Origin: Photobacterium kagoshimensis
GTDB taxonomy: Bacteria; Pseudomonadota; Gammaproteobacteria; Enterobacterales; Vibrionaceae
Direction: 5' to 3'
DNA length: 64,000 bases
Assembly: GCF_050337045.1 (NCBI RefSeq)
Contig: NZ_JAKJSO010000019.1
Location: 73,595 to 137,594, forward strand
How positions within the stretch are numbered: position 1 is the stretch's first letter; every line of letters starts with the position of its first letter. A program made the position numbers and the translations under genes. The notes under the pieces were generated by a model. It was not told where the DNA came from and did no database searches. It saw only the letters and a program-made list of their open reading frames with translations. Positions 42,816 through 53,300 of the stretch are shown here, piece by piece.

Positions 42816-45401
42816 ATGACGAAGACAACGCAAACGTCGGCAGATGTGCAGGATATGGTGGCGCAAGCAGATACAGGGGCAAGGAGCCCAACTGGACTTG
42901 CAGGACGTATCTTATGGTTTGTACCTCTATGCTGGTCACTATTTCAGCTTTGGTACGCTTCACCACTGCCATTTATTTTTAATTTCGCTATCTTAAATGA
43001 CACAGAGGCACGCTCTGTTCACTTAGCCTTCGCTATTTTCTTAGCCTTTACGGCTTATCCTGCCTTAAAACGCTCCCCGCGAGATCACATTCCTGTTGTT
43101 GACTGGGTACTGGCTCTAACTGGTAGTTTTGCGGCGGCTTATATCTATATTTTCTATACCAGTCTTGCTGAGCGTTCAGGCGCGCCGACTCAAATTGATA
43201 TTATCGTCGCCGTGGCTGGGATGATTTTGTTGCTCGAAGCAACACGTCGTGCATTAGGTCCACCATTAATGGTGGTTGCAGCCGTCTTCTTGCTCTATAC
43301 CTTTGGTGGCCCACACATGCCGGATGTGATTGCCCATAAAGGAGCAAGCCTCAATAAAGCCATGTCACATTTATGGCTCACTACGGAGGGGGTATTTGGG
43401 GTAGCTTTAGGGGTTTCAACCTCCTTTGTCTTCTTATTTGTCCTCTTTGGTGCCATGTTAGAACGCGCAGGGGCTGGGGCTTATTTTATTAAAGTCGCTT
43501 TCTCATTACTTGGCCATATGCGTGGCGGCCCTGCAAAAGCAGCGGTGGTAGCTTCGGGTTTATCAGGGCTCGTTTCGGGTTCATCCATTGCCAATGTTGT
43601 AACAACAGGTACTTTCACCATTCCGCTAATGAAGCGAGTGGGCTTTCCTGGCACAAAAGCAGGGGCGGTCGAAGTCGCGGCATCAACCAACGGTCAGCTA
43701 ACGCCACCTATTATGGGGGCTGCGGCATTTTTAATGGTTGAGTACGTGGGGATTTCCTATGTTGAGGTAATTAAAGCGGCATTACTGCCAGCGTTAATTT
43801 CTTACATTGCCCTGCTTTACATTGTTCACCTTGAAGCCTGTAAAGCAGGCATGTCTGGGTTACCACGTCGCTATAAGCCAACTATGGCACAAAGTTTATT
43901 GTCTTTTACAGGCACAATCTTAGGCTTAATCGTACTGAGTGCGGCAGTCTATTATGGCGTGGGCTGGACCAAGGATGCCTTTGGCGCAGCCGCTACTCCT
44001 ATGATTGCCGTGGTGGTGCTGATTGCTTATGTGCTATTAGTTAGGCTTTCGGCTAATTATCAAGATCACCGAATGGAAGACCCAAATCAAGAGTTAACCG
44101 AAGTGCCCGATCCTGGTCCTACCGTTAAGTCAGGTTTGTATTTCCTGCTGCCTATCGTGGTACTGGTATGGTGTTTAACCGTAGAACGTTTCTCTCCTGG
44201 CCTCTCTGCTTTCTGGGCAACGGTGTTTATGATCTTTATCTTGTTAACTCAGCGCCCGCTATTGGCACTGTTTAACAAAGAAAAAAGCTTACCTGATGCC
44301 GCAATGGAAGGCGTACACGACTTATTAGAAAGCTTGGTATCTGGTGCACGAAACATGATAGGTATCGGGGTGGCAACAGCAGCTGCTGGTACGGTCGTAG
44401 GCGTTGTTACCCTAACAGGGATCGGCTTAGTGATGACCGACTTTGTCGAGTTCATTTCTGGCGGAAATATCATTCTGATGCTGATCTTCACCGCGATCAT
44501 CAGTTTAATATTAGGAATGGGCTTACCCACAACGGCGAATTACATCGTTGTTTCAACCTTGATGGCACCTGTTATTGTTACTTTAGGCGCGCAAAATGGC
44601 CTGATTATTCCCTTAATTGCTGTTCACCTGTTCGTGTTCTATTTCGGGATCCTTGCCGATGATACACCGCCTGTCGGATTAGCGGCTTTTGCTGCCGCTG
44701 CAATCGCAAAATCAGATCCAATCAGAACGGGGATCCAAGGCTTCACCTACGATATACGCACCGCCATTCTACCTTTCATGTTCATCTTCAATACTCAGCT
44801 ATTAATGATGGATATTGATACTTGGTGGCACCTATTACTCACAGTCGGCTCTGCTGTCATCGCCATGTTGACCTTCTCGGCGGCAACCCAAGGGTGGTGG
44901 TTTACCAAAACAAAATGGTGGGAAGTCGCGGCCTTATTGCTCATTACCTTCTCATTATTCCGTCCTGGGTTTTGGTGGGATATGGTCTACCCCGCAAAAC
45001 ATGAAATGCCAGGCACGCTGATTGTGGACGCTGCTGATAAACTTGCCATCGGCGAACCTATTGAGCTGCAAGTCTCGGGGGAAAACCTTGACGGTAAAAT
45101 AATCAGTAAGCATGTGCGCTTACCCTTCGATGAAACCGCGGTTAACCCTGACGATCGTATCGCGTCTACTGGGCTGATGCTTCGTCAAGAAGGTGACAAG
45201 ATGTTGGTTGATATGATCGAATTTGGTAGCCCAGCCGAAGCGGCAGGGATCGACTTTGATTGGGAGATCACAACAGTGAGCCTGCCAGCTGTTAGGCCAA
45301 TGAAAGAATGGGTCTTTGTACCCACTTTATTATTGCTTGCAGCCTTAGGGTGGAACCAACGTCGACGTGCGCAATTAACACAAACATCTACCACAGCATA
45401 A
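42816..45401 (+). CDS. TRAP transporter fused permease (DctQM type) with C-terminal DUF3394-like domain
   Basis: An 861-residue inner-membrane protein combining the small and large TRAP subunits. About 18 membrane helices are seen between 30 and 720. The DctM-type signatures SGLVSGSSIANVVTTGTFTIP and LILGMGLPTTANYIV are present. Residues about 735-830 are a soluble, PDZ-like segment (FGSPAEAAGIDFDWEI) matching DUF3394, closed by one more helix. It works with the TAXI protein upstream using an ion gradient. Confidence 0.92.
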   Translation: MTKTTQTSADVQDMVAQADTGARSPTGLAGRILWFVPLCWSLFQLWYASPLPFIFNFAILNDTEARSVHLAFAIFLAFTAYPALKRSPRDHIPVVDWVLALTGSFAAAYIYIFYTSLAERSGAPTQIDIIVAVAGMILLLEATRRALGPPLMVVAAVFLLYTFGGPHMPDVIAHKGASLNKAMSHLWLTTEGVFGVALGVSTSFVFLFVLFGAMLERAGAGAYFIKVAFSLLGHMRGGPAKAAVVASGLSGLVSGSSIANVVTTGTFTIPLMKRVGFPGTKAGAVEVAASTNGQLTPPIMGAAAFLMVEYVGISYVEVIKAALLPALISYIALLYIVHLEACKAGMSGLPRRYKPTMAQSLLSFTGTILGLIVLSAAVYYGVGWTKDAFGAAATPMIAVVVLIAYVLLVRLSANYQDHRMEDPNQELTEVPDPGPTVKSGLYFLLPIVVLVWCLTVERFSPGLSAFWATVFMIFILLTQRPLLALFNKEKSLPDAAMEGVHDLLESLVSGARNMIGIGVATAAAGTVVGVVTLTGIGLVMTDFVEFISGGNIILMLIFTAIISLILGMGLPTTANYIVVSTLMAPVIVTLGAQNGLIIPLIAVHLFVFYFGILADDTPPVGLAAFAAAAIAKSDPIRTGIQGFTYDIRTAILPFMFIFNTQLLMMDIDTWWHLLLTVGSAVIAMLTFSAATQGWWFTKTKWWEVAALLLITFSLFRPGFWWDMVYPAKHEMPGTLIVDAADKLAIGEPIELQVSGENLDGKIISKHVRLPFDETAVNPDDRIASTGLMLRQEGDKMLVDMIEFGSPAEAAGIDFDWEITTVSLPAVRPMKEWVFVPTLLLLAALGWNQRRRAQLTQTSTTA

Positions 45402-45456
45402 CCTTATCGTCAGGGAGGTCGCCTTCCTGGCAATGCTATTAGCAAAGAGACTCACT

Positions 45457-45906
45457 ATGTATAAACAAATTTTGGTCCCGGTTGATCTCAATGAACAAGG
45501 GTTTGCAGATAAAGCCGTTGAACTGGCCGTTTGGCACGCCAAACAAAGTAATGCCACCATCCACTTATTGAACGTGCTACCAGGCATTCACATGTCGATG
45601 GTATCGAGTTACTTCCCTAAGGATGCCGCTCGGAAAATGCGCCAAGATGCTCAGGCGCAATTAAAAGCCTTTGCAGAAAAATACATCCCAGACGAAGTCT
45701 TACACCATCAATATATTTCAGAAGGGAAAACATGGAGCACTATCATAGATAATGCGACACGCGTAGGCGCCGATTTGATTATTATGCCAAGTCATAAACG
45801 ATCTAAACTCGATAAAGTCATGCTCGGATCTGTCGCCTCAAAAGTGGTCGAAAACTCTCCCATCAATGTGTTGGTACTCAAACCACAAGGTCTGGTAACC
45901 GAATAG
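45457..45906 (+). CDS. UspA-family universal stress protein, TRAP-associated
   Basis: A 149-residue UspA-fold protein (MYKQILVPVDLNEQ ... VMLGSVASKVVENSPINVLVLKP). It follows the TRAP permease after 55 nt, like TeaD with the Halomonas TeaABC transporter. The usual ATP-binding G-2X-G-9X-G(S) motif is changed: the first two Gly are replaced (PSHKRS) and only the last GS remains, so nucleotide binding may be lost or altered. The ATG at 45457 is chosen over the upstream 45433. Confidence 0.88.
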   Translation: MYKQILVPVDLNEQGFADKAVELAVWHAKQSNATIHLLNVLPGIHMSMVSSYFPKDAARKMRQDAQAQLKAFAEKYIPDEVLHHQYISEGKTWSTIIDNATRVGADLIIMPSHKRSKLDKVMLGSVASKVVENSPINVLVLKPQGLVTE

Positions 45907-45937
45907 TCGTCACTAATCCCTTTGATGACATCCAATA

Positions 45938-45965
45938 AAAAAGCTCGCTGATGCGAGCTTTTTCT
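45938..45965. terminator. Bidirectional terminator between usp and ubiX
   Basis: AAGCTCGC / GCGAGCTT with a TGAT loop, flanked by A and T runs; it closes both the TRAP operon and the mpl-ubiX unit. Confidence 0.88.
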
Positions 45966-45971
45966 GTGTGC

Positions 45972-46586
45972 TTAGCGGTGATCATAGCCCCAACGCGGTA
46001 CTAGCCCCTGCTCAACGCCTAAGTGATCCAATATTCTCGCCACCATAAAATCGACCAAATCATCAATCGACTGCGGTTGATGATAGAATCCTGGTGCAGC
46101 TGGCATGATAGTGACCCCCATTTGGGATAGCTTGAGCATATTCTCGAGATGTAAGGTCGAAAATGGCGTTTCACGCACCACCATCAACAGTTGCCCACGC
46201 TCTTTCATCACCACATCAGCAGCACGCTCTAGCAGGTTATCCGACATACCGTGTGCCACCGATGCTAAAGTCCCTGCAGAGCACGGACACACCACCATTT
46301 TTTTCGGGGCAGCAGAGCCTGAAGCAACAGGTGAAAACCAGTCTTCTTTTCCGCAAACCTCTAATTTACTGGCATCGCAGGCTAAATGATCAACCAAGGC
46401 TTTCTTCGCCGCTTCTGGGCCTGATGGTAACTTCAAGCCATGCTCGGTGGCTAATACGACTCTCGCCGCTGAAGATATCAGCAAATAAACCTGATAATCC
46501 GCCGCTAATAAGCATTCAAGTAAGCGTAAACCATAAGGAGCGCCAGAGGCTCCCGTCCACGCGAGTGTGATCCGTTTATCGGTCAT
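45972..46586 (-). CDS. ubiX: Flavin prenyltransferase UbiX
   Basis: A 204-residue enzyme that makes prenyl-FMN for the UbiD decarboxylase of ubiquinone synthesis. ITLAWTGASGAPYGLRLLE is the flavoprotein N-terminus and KKMVVCPCSAGTLASVAHGMSDNLLERAADV is diagnostic. It starts 14 nt after mpl. Confidence 0.94.
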   Translation of the reverse strand: MTDKRITLAWTGASGAPYGLRLLECLLAADYQVYLLISSAARVVLATEHGLKLPSGPEAAKKALVDHLACDASKLEVCGKEDWFSPVASGSAAPKKMVVCPCSAGTLASVAHGMSDNLLERAADVVMKERGQLLMVVRETPFSTLHLENMLKLSQMGVTIMPAAPGFYHQPQSIDDLVDFMVARILDHLGVEQGLVPRWGYDHR

Positions 46587-46600
46587 GTTACATCTTCTTT

Positions 46601-47959
46601 TTATTTCTGTTCTGCTAATGCATGCAGCAATTTGTCATGGATCCCACCGAACCCGCCGTTACTCATAACGAGAATATGATCGTTAGGTTTCGCTTGGGCA
46701 ACAATACGCGCCACCAGCGCATCAAGATCACTCTCGGTATACGCAGGCTGATGACATTGATCCGCAATCTCTTGTACAGACCAAGGGATATTATCGGGTT
46801 GCAATAAAAACACTTCATCAGCAGCGTGTAACGATGGCGCTAAATCATCCTTATGCACACCAAGCTTCATGGTGTTAGAACGCGGCTCAAGTACTGCGAG
46901 AATACGCTCAGATCCCACCTTGGCACGCAAACCGCCCATTGTGAGTTCCACGGCAGTTGGGTGATGAGCAAAGTCATCATAGACGGTAATATCGTTCACG
47001 GTGCCTTTTAGTTCTAACCGTCGTTTGGTATTCACAAACGTCGCTAAGGCTTCACAGCCTAAATCGGGTGTCACGCCAACATGCCGTGCAGCGGCAATCG
47101 CCATTAGCGCATTATTCACATTATGATCGCCCACCAAGTCCCACTTCACTGTACCAACCAGCTGCGCATCCAGATAAACATCAAACACACTGCCGTCGGC
47201 AATCTGCTTTTTGGCTTGCCAATGGCCATCGTCACCTAAGTATTCCAATTCACTCCAGCAGCCCATCTCTAAGGTCTGTTGGATGTTATCAACACCACTC
47301 GGCGCTAAAATACGACCATTTCCCGGCACAGTTCGCACTAAATGATGAAACTGACGCTGAATCGCTTTCAAATCATCAAAAATATCTGCGTGATCGAACT
47401 CTAGGTTATTCATAATCAGTGTTCGTGGTCGATAATGAACGAACTTAGAACGTTTATCGAAAAAAGCACTATCGTATTCGTCCGCTTCAACCACAAAGAA
47501 CATGCTTTCACCTAACCTCGCGGAAATACCGAAGTTTCCAAGCACGCCCCCCACTAAGAACCCTGGTTGATAGCCACAGTCTTCAAGGATCCACGCCAGC
47601 ATACTGGCCGTTGTCGTCTTACCGTGAGTACCTGCTACTGCCATCACCCAGCGATCATGCAGTAAGAACTCCTGCAACCACTGAGGGCCTGATGTATAGC
47701 GCAAATTGTGATTCAACACATATTCCACACAAGGATTGCCACGGCTCATCGCATTACCTATCACGACGAGATCTGGCTCAGGCTTGAGCTGTTCAGGATC
47801 ATAACCCTGAATTATTTCAATACCTTGAGATTCTAGCAATGTACTCATTGGGGGATAAACATTGGCGTCACACCCAGTGACTTTATGGCCAAGTTGACGC
47901 GCAAGTAAGGCCGCACCGCCCATGAAAGTGCCGCAGATTCCTAGTATATGGATATGCAT
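46601..47959 (-). CDS. mpl: UDP-N-acetylmuramate:murein tripeptide ligase Mpl
   Basis: A 452-residue Mur-ligase family enzyme that recycles the peptidoglycan tripeptide onto UDP-MurNAc. The Rossmann start HILGICGTFMGG, ATP motif GTHGKTTT (110-117) and C-terminal MSNGGFGGIHDKLL are present. It is divergent from fbp and co-directional with ubiX. Confidence 0.95.
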   Translation of the reverse strand: MHIHILGICGTFMGGAALLARQLGHKVTGCDANVYPPMSTLLESQGIEIIQGYDPEQLKPEPDLVVIGNAMSRGNPCVEYVLNHNLRYTSGPQWLQEFLLHDRWVMAVAGTHGKTTTASMLAWILEDCGYQPGFLVGGVLGNFGISARLGESMFFVVEADEYDSAFFDKRSKFVHYRPRTLIMNNLEFDHADIFDDLKAIQRQFHHLVRTVPGNGRILAPSGVDNIQQTLEMGCWSELEYLGDDGHWQAKKQIADGSVFDVYLDAQLVGTVKWDLVGDHNVNNALMAIAAARHVGVTPDLGCEALATFVNTKRRLELKGTVNDITVYDDFAHHPTAVELTMGGLRAKVGSERILAVLEPRSNTMKLGVHKDDLAPSLHAADEVFLLQPDNIPWSVQEIADQCHQPAYTESDLDALVARIVAQAKPNDHILVMSNGGFGGIHDKLLHALAEQK

Positions 47960-48144
47960 AATTGTCGACTCACAAACTTAAAAAATGTGAAGTCACGCTT
48001 TTGCGTTACTTCGTTACCATAAAAAAGATCTTTATATACAATTGGATACGAGGCATTAATGCCGAAACACGTACAAAATTGTCCAATAGAGACATTGTAC
48101 CTGAGTTTTCAGCCCCCCATGACAACTTGATGCAAGGATTGTGT

Positions 48145-49161
48145 ATGTCCGATATTAGAACCTTAGGTGAGTTCATTGTCGAGAAACAAAATGACTTCTC
48201 CCACGCCAGTGGCGAACTCTCTTCACTGCTTGGTTCAATTAAGCTTGCAGCGAAAATCGTAAACCGCGAAATCAATAAAGCAGGTCTTGTTGATATTACA
48301 GGTGCGGTAGGCTGTGAAAACGTACAAGGTGAAGAGCAGCAAAAGCTCGACCTATACGCCAATGATAAATTCAAAGCAGCATTAGAAGCACGCGATCAAG
48401 TGTGTGGTGTTGCGAGTGAAGAAGAAGATGAAGCCGTTGCGTTCAATAAAGAGCTCAACCGTAATTCAAAGTACGTTGTTTTAATGGATCCACTGGATGG
48501 TTCTTCGAATATTGACGTAAACGTTTCCGTCGGCACTATCTTCTCTATCTACCGCCGCGTCTCGCCAGTTGGTACCCCTGCGGTTGAAGAAGATTTCTTA
48601 CAGCCAGGTCATCGCCAAGTGGCAGCGGGTTACATCATCTACGGTTCATCCACCATGTTGGTATACACCACAGGTAATGGCGTTCATGGTTTTACCTATG
48701 ATCCGTCACTTGGCGTGTTCTGCCTATCTCATGAGAATATGTGTATCCCTAAAGATGGCCGTATTTACTCTATCAACGAAGGGAACTACATTCGCTTCCC
48801 TGAAGGGGTGAAAAAGTACATTAAATACTGCCAAGAGAGTGTGCCGGAAGATGATCGTCCGTATACCTCACGCTATATCGGTTCACTGGTTGCAGACTTC
48901 CACCGTAACCTACTGAAAGGTGGTATTTACATGTACCCAAGTACCGCAACTCACCCTAGCGGAAAACTACGTTTGTTGTACGAGTGTAATCCAATGGCAT
49001 TTTTGATTGAGCAAGCAGGCGGTATCGCCTCTGATGGCGCTAATCGCATTATGGACATCAAACCAACCGAGCTTCACGAGCGTATTCCGTTCTTCGTCGG
49101 CTCGACCAATATGGTGCATAAAGTCGAAGCATTCATTAAAGAGTTCCCATCGACTCACTAG
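48145..49161 (+). CDS. fbp: Fructose-1,6-bisphosphatase class 1
   Basis: A 338-residue gluconeogenic phosphatase. The metal motif VVLMDPLDGSSNIDVNVSVGTIF and C-terminal GGIYMYPSTATHPSGKLRLLYECNP are diagnostic. The ATG at 48145 (MSDIRTLGEF) with an AAGGA site fits the family length; the 61 residues upstream in frame (from 47962) are promoter DNA. Confidence 0.95.
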   Translation: MSDIRTLGEFIVEKQNDFSHASGELSSLLGSIKLAAKIVNREINKAGLVDITGAVGCENVQGEEQQKLDLYANDKFKAALEARDQVCGVASEEEDEAVAFNKELNRNSKYVVLMDPLDGSSNIDVNVSVGTIFSIYRRVSPVGTPAVEEDFLQPGHRQVAAGYIIYGSSTMLVYTTGNGVHGFTYDPSLGVFCLSHENMCIPKDGRIYSINEGNYIRFPEGVKKYIKYCQESVPEDDRPYTSRYIGSLVADFHRNLLKGGIYMYPSTATHPSGKLRLLYECNPMAFLIEQAGGIASDGANRIMDIKPTELHERIPFFVGSTNMVHKVEAFIKEFPSTH

Positions 49162-49190
49162 GTCTTTAGTACTACGAACTCAATAATTCA

Positions 49191-49227
49191 GTACAAGCTG
49201 TGTGATGCAGCTTGTACATCTTTACTG
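49191..49227 (+). terminator. Terminator of fbp
   Basis: A 10-bp perfect stem GTACAAGCTG / CAGCTTGTAC with a 7-nt loop, followed by ATCTTTACT, 29 nt after the stop. The T-tract is short. Confidence 0.6.
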
Positions 49228-49326
49228 AAACACCTACAACCCCGCTCTATTTCGCTTCTTTTTCGCCATTGCTGGTTATACTTCTAAGCATGCAACATTG
49301 TTTTAACTCATTAAAAGGAATTCGTT

Positions 49327-49854
49327 ATGAGCCTAAATAATGTCCCTGCTGGTAAGGACATTCCAGAAGATATCTATGTCGTAATTGAGATCCCAGCTAA
49401 CGCGGATCCGATCAAATATGAAGTCGATAAAGACACGGGAGCCATTTTCGTTGATCGCTTCATGTCGACCCCGATGTTTTATCCCTGCAACTACGGCTAC
49501 GTAAACGAAACCCTGTCGCTCGATGGCGACCCCGTTGATGTTTTGGTGCCGACACCACACCCACTCGTACCGGGTGCCGTGATCCGCTGCCGCCCTGTTG
49601 GGGTGCTTAAAATGTCAGATGAATCGGGTGAAGATGCCAAAGTGGTCGCGGTTCCACACAGTAAACTCAGTAAAGAATACGATCATATTCAGGATGTCGG
49701 CGATCTACCTGAACTGCTTAAAGCGCAAATCACCCACTTTTTTGAGCGTTATAAAGAATTAGAAGCGGGAAAATGGGTAAAAGTCGAAGGCTGGGGTGAT
49801 GTTACGGCTGCCAAAGAAGAAATTCTAGCGTCATACCAACGCGCACAGAAATAA
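49327..49854 (+). CDS. ppa: Inorganic pyrophosphatase
   Basis: A 175-residue family I pyrophosphatase, length as in E. coli (176). The active-site signature DGDPVDVLV is near residues 60-68, and KYEVDKDTGAIFVDRF and FYPCNYGYV are conserved. It is next to the ytfP-tamB-tamA genes, as in enterobacteria. Confidence 0.96.
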   Translation: MSLNNVPAGKDIPEDIYVVIEIPANADPIKYEVDKDTGAIFVDRFMSTPMFYPCNYGYVNETLSLDGDPVDVLVPTPHPLVPGAVIRCRPVGVLKMSDESGEDAKVVAVPHSKLSKEYDHIQDVGDLPELLKAQITHFFERYKELEAGKWVKVEGWGDVTAAKEEILASYQRAQK

Positions 49855-49895
49855 TCGCACCAGTGACTCAAACCTTCATATCGGCACATAAACAA

Positions 49896-49930
49896 AGCCC
49901 CAAACACATATTGTGTTTAGGGCTCTACTT
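49896..49930. terminator. Terminator between ppa and ytfP
   Basis: A stem AGCCC(C)AAACAC / GTGTTT(A)GGGCT with a 5-nt loop and one internal mismatch has T-rich flanks on both strands. Confidence 0.7.
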
Positions 49931-49972
49931 TATCGTTCTATTTACAACTAGCGGCTATGCATTAAACCAAGG

Positions 49973-50323
49973 CTAACGCTGGCACCAATTACCCGAGTTG
50001 ATTAACGGCATCCCGTCTAACGAGTGCAAGTATAAATATACCCAAGCGTGACCATAAGGGCTGACAACCAATTCCCGTGTATACCCTGTTGGGTATTGTT
50101 CTAGCCGATCGAGCGCCTCAAATGTTGCAGTATCCACTTGGTAAACTTCGCCGTATAAGGCTGTCGCAGAGGATGCATCTGCCACCGCACCTGGGTAGGC
50201 GCCCAAATCATACAGGGCGTAACCCGTCGTAAGCTCTGCTTCACCAAGAAGTCTGGCATCGGCTAATAGGTGATGATTCGACTCACCTTGACGTAAAGTG
50301 CCATACACAAAAACTAAGCTCAT
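49973..50323 (-). CDS. ytfP: YtfP-like gamma-glutamylcyclotransferase-fold protein
   Basis: A 116-residue GGCT-fold protein. VFVYGTLRQGESNHHLL, LYDLGAYPGAV and GEVYQVD match the family; the Glu proposed as catalytic base in GGCTs lies in the ALDRLEQYP region. It follows tamB after 11 nt with AGGGAAGG before the ATG at 50323; a GTG one codon upstream is less likely. The substrate is unknown. Confidence 0.9.
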   Translation of the reverse strand: MSLVFVYGTLRQGESNHHLLADARLLGEAELTTGYALYDLGAYPGAVADASSATALYGEVYQVDTATFEALDRLEQYPTGYTRELVVSPYGHAWVYLYLHSLDGMPLINSGNWCQR

Positions 50324-50334
50324 CACCTTCCCTA

Positions 50335-53300
50335 TTAATCAAATTCAAATTGATACAGTAAGTCGACCGCATTGTGTAAACCTGAAATGGCTTCAACGTA
50401 TAAGTCAGTCATTAAGCGGTAACGCACTGTAAACTCACCCAAACTATTAAAAATACCAACGCCGTATTTCACCTGCAAGCCAGGAGCAATATAGCCACTG
50501 ATTGTCACCTGAGAGTCATCACCCGACCCTGCAGTATCAACAGCAAGATCTTGAACCCCAAACGCTTTACCGACATCCCCCACTAGCTGGCTACTTTGTG
50601 CAAGCCCCATACTGATCAAGGCTGTTGTCATCGCGCTGCTGTTATCCCCTGACTCACTGTCGATATCCTTCCCACGCAAAATATACGATAACGCATTTTG
50701 CTGAGGCATCGCAGGATCAGAGAAAATATCAATCTTAGGTTCATCAGCAGGGCCCGTCACTCGAATACCTGCCGTCACACTATCTTCGATATTATCAGGA
50801 TCACGGATCGCTTCCATCGACAAGTAAGGCTGATCAGCAGGGCCATTAAATAGGATCTGCCCTTTACGGATAACCAGCTCCTGACCAAATGAACGATAAG
50901 TACCATCCTTAATATTAACTTCGCCATACACTAACGGCTCATTATCTTTCTGACGTACATTCAGATCACCTTTCAAGTTGGCTTTTAGACCAAATGCTGA
51001 AATTTTCACATCATTACCAATCTTCACTAATACATTGGTTTTGATTGAAAACGGTATCGGTTTTTCTTTTTCTATCGGCTCTAGCTGATCATTGAGCAAG
51101 ACTTCATCATCCGATACCGCAACAGCCGATTGCGGTAATTGATCGACCTTAATGCGTCCCCATGGAATACCAATATTACCGCTGATTTCAGCTTGTTTCG
51201 GTGATGCCGCGATCTTTAAGTGCGGCGACACTTTCATTGCTAGCATAGGTGGTACGCTCAGCGCGAGTTCATCACCATTCACATTAAGCTCGGTACGCCA
51301 GTTTTCTAACTCAGTCCAATCCGCCTTACCACGCAATAATAACTTTCCATCAGGCGTTATCACGTTACCGTTAATGGCGGCGCCAAAACCAGAGAAGGTC
51401 GCGGTTAAATCCGCTTGCTTAACATCTATCGGTGCCGTTTTACCACTGAGTTTTACCTTGCTGACACTCAAGCCACCATTTACAGCAGGGTGTAAAGCCG
51501 CTCCCGTTAAATGAATATCGGCATCCACCTGACCACCAAAGTCACGGAAATCACTTAACAAGGGGTGTAAGAAATCAAGCATGAAGCGATCAATCTTCAC
51601 TTTGGCATCAATTTGCTGATCGGCAGTTAACTGCGTAACACGCGCTTGACCGCTAACATCACCGTTATCTTTTACCCCTATCAACCAATCCGCATTTAAG
51701 ACATCGTTTTTCATTTCAGCATTGAGTGTAACTTTATCCCAACCAACATTCAGTGGCGGTTGAGTCTCATCAATTTGCTGCGAAACAGAGCCTGCTGGCA
51801 TGACAACCGAGGCCTTTACATACGGTGCAGATTCTGGCGTCCAGAGAGCCTCAATGTTAGCGCCCACTTCCCCTTTAACCACTAATTCAGGTGGTAAAAA
51901 AGGCTTAATAATCTCGAAGTCAAATCGCTTGAGTGCAATTTGGGCATGACCTGACTTACCTGCTTCCAACGGCTCTGCTAAACATAAGCCAGAACTATTT
52001 TGCTGCCAACAATGCGCCGCAACCGTCGCTAATTCCGTTTTTAAGCTGTAGCCAATTGCCGTTGCTTGATTCAAGCGCCATGGTCCAACCGGAGTACCTA
52101 ATTCTGCTTGCTGTAAAACACCTTGCCAGCCCAGCTTACGATCTAAGGCGCCGGTTAAACGTAGCTGTGCGCTTGCAGGCTCGCCATCAATATCCACGAC
52201 CAACTCATGGCGCTTTTCCGTTCCCGCAAAATTAAGCGATAAGTTTTTTAACTTGGCATCTTCGTACTGACCATTTTCCGCTGTCAGTTCTATATCCGCA
52301 TTTAATTGTGGCAACGGTGATACACGCCCCGTAAGGTTAAATGCTTGTAAGCTTGCTAATTCTTGCCAACCAAGTGCTTGGCCTTGTAAATCTAACTGAA
52401 TATCAGGCTCTAGCATTTTGCCCGATAAGGCCACGTTACCAATAATAGAACCACGCACATCAGGTATGGATTGCGCTAAGTCTGGTGCATTAATGGTTGC
52501 TGTCATATCCCAATTTTTTGCCAATGAGCCTTTCGCTATCAAACCATTAGGCCCATGATTTAAAGACAAGCCATTGGTGACCAATTCAATATTACCGTTA
52601 CCCGCAATATCTTTGGCCTCAAGTTGCCCTTTAAGCGCAAAGGTTTGTGACATCACATTACCGTCAACACTCAAGACAGGGAGCTTAACAAACCAGCCAC
52701 CTTTGGTTGTCAGTCCACCCGATGTTTGTAGTTGCCCACTTAACTTACCAGGGACTTCTGACCACTGTTTGTCGGGCTGAATATCTGAAAATGCCAGCTG
52801 TCCCTGCCAAGTAACATTTTTCTTCCAGTTTGCTTTAGCTTTACCTGAAATCACCCCACCTAAAGTATTGATCTTCAATGACGTGAGGGAAACCTTGTCG
52901 ATATCCCCCCGACCTTTCAAATTAACAGCCACCGCAGGCATCGGCTCGCCATCAACAGCGCTCTTTAGATCAAAGTTGAACCCCTTTAGGCTACCTTTCG
53001 CATTGAGCGATGTATCCGTTACTTCAAATTCAGCTTTGTTATCAATAGGCCACTGGATATGATGACTTTTTAACGACAAATCAAATGGCAGATTTGGATC
53101 AAGCGGTGCTAAGTCACCAGCCAAAACAGCATCGATGGTGCCTTTTAGCTTCGCATCGAGCGCTAGCTTACCGACACTTCCATCGGCTTTTAATGCTAAT
53201 TGATGACCACTTAACGGTGCCATTGCAATATCAGCAACTGCATCGAGTGTCAGTGGGTAATCACCTTTCAATGACACTTGGGTCGTTGCATTCAAAACAG

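Noticed and set aside
47962..48144. 61-residue extension of Fbp
   Set aside because: The family begins at MSDIRTLGEF; the upstream part is promoter DNA shared with mpl.
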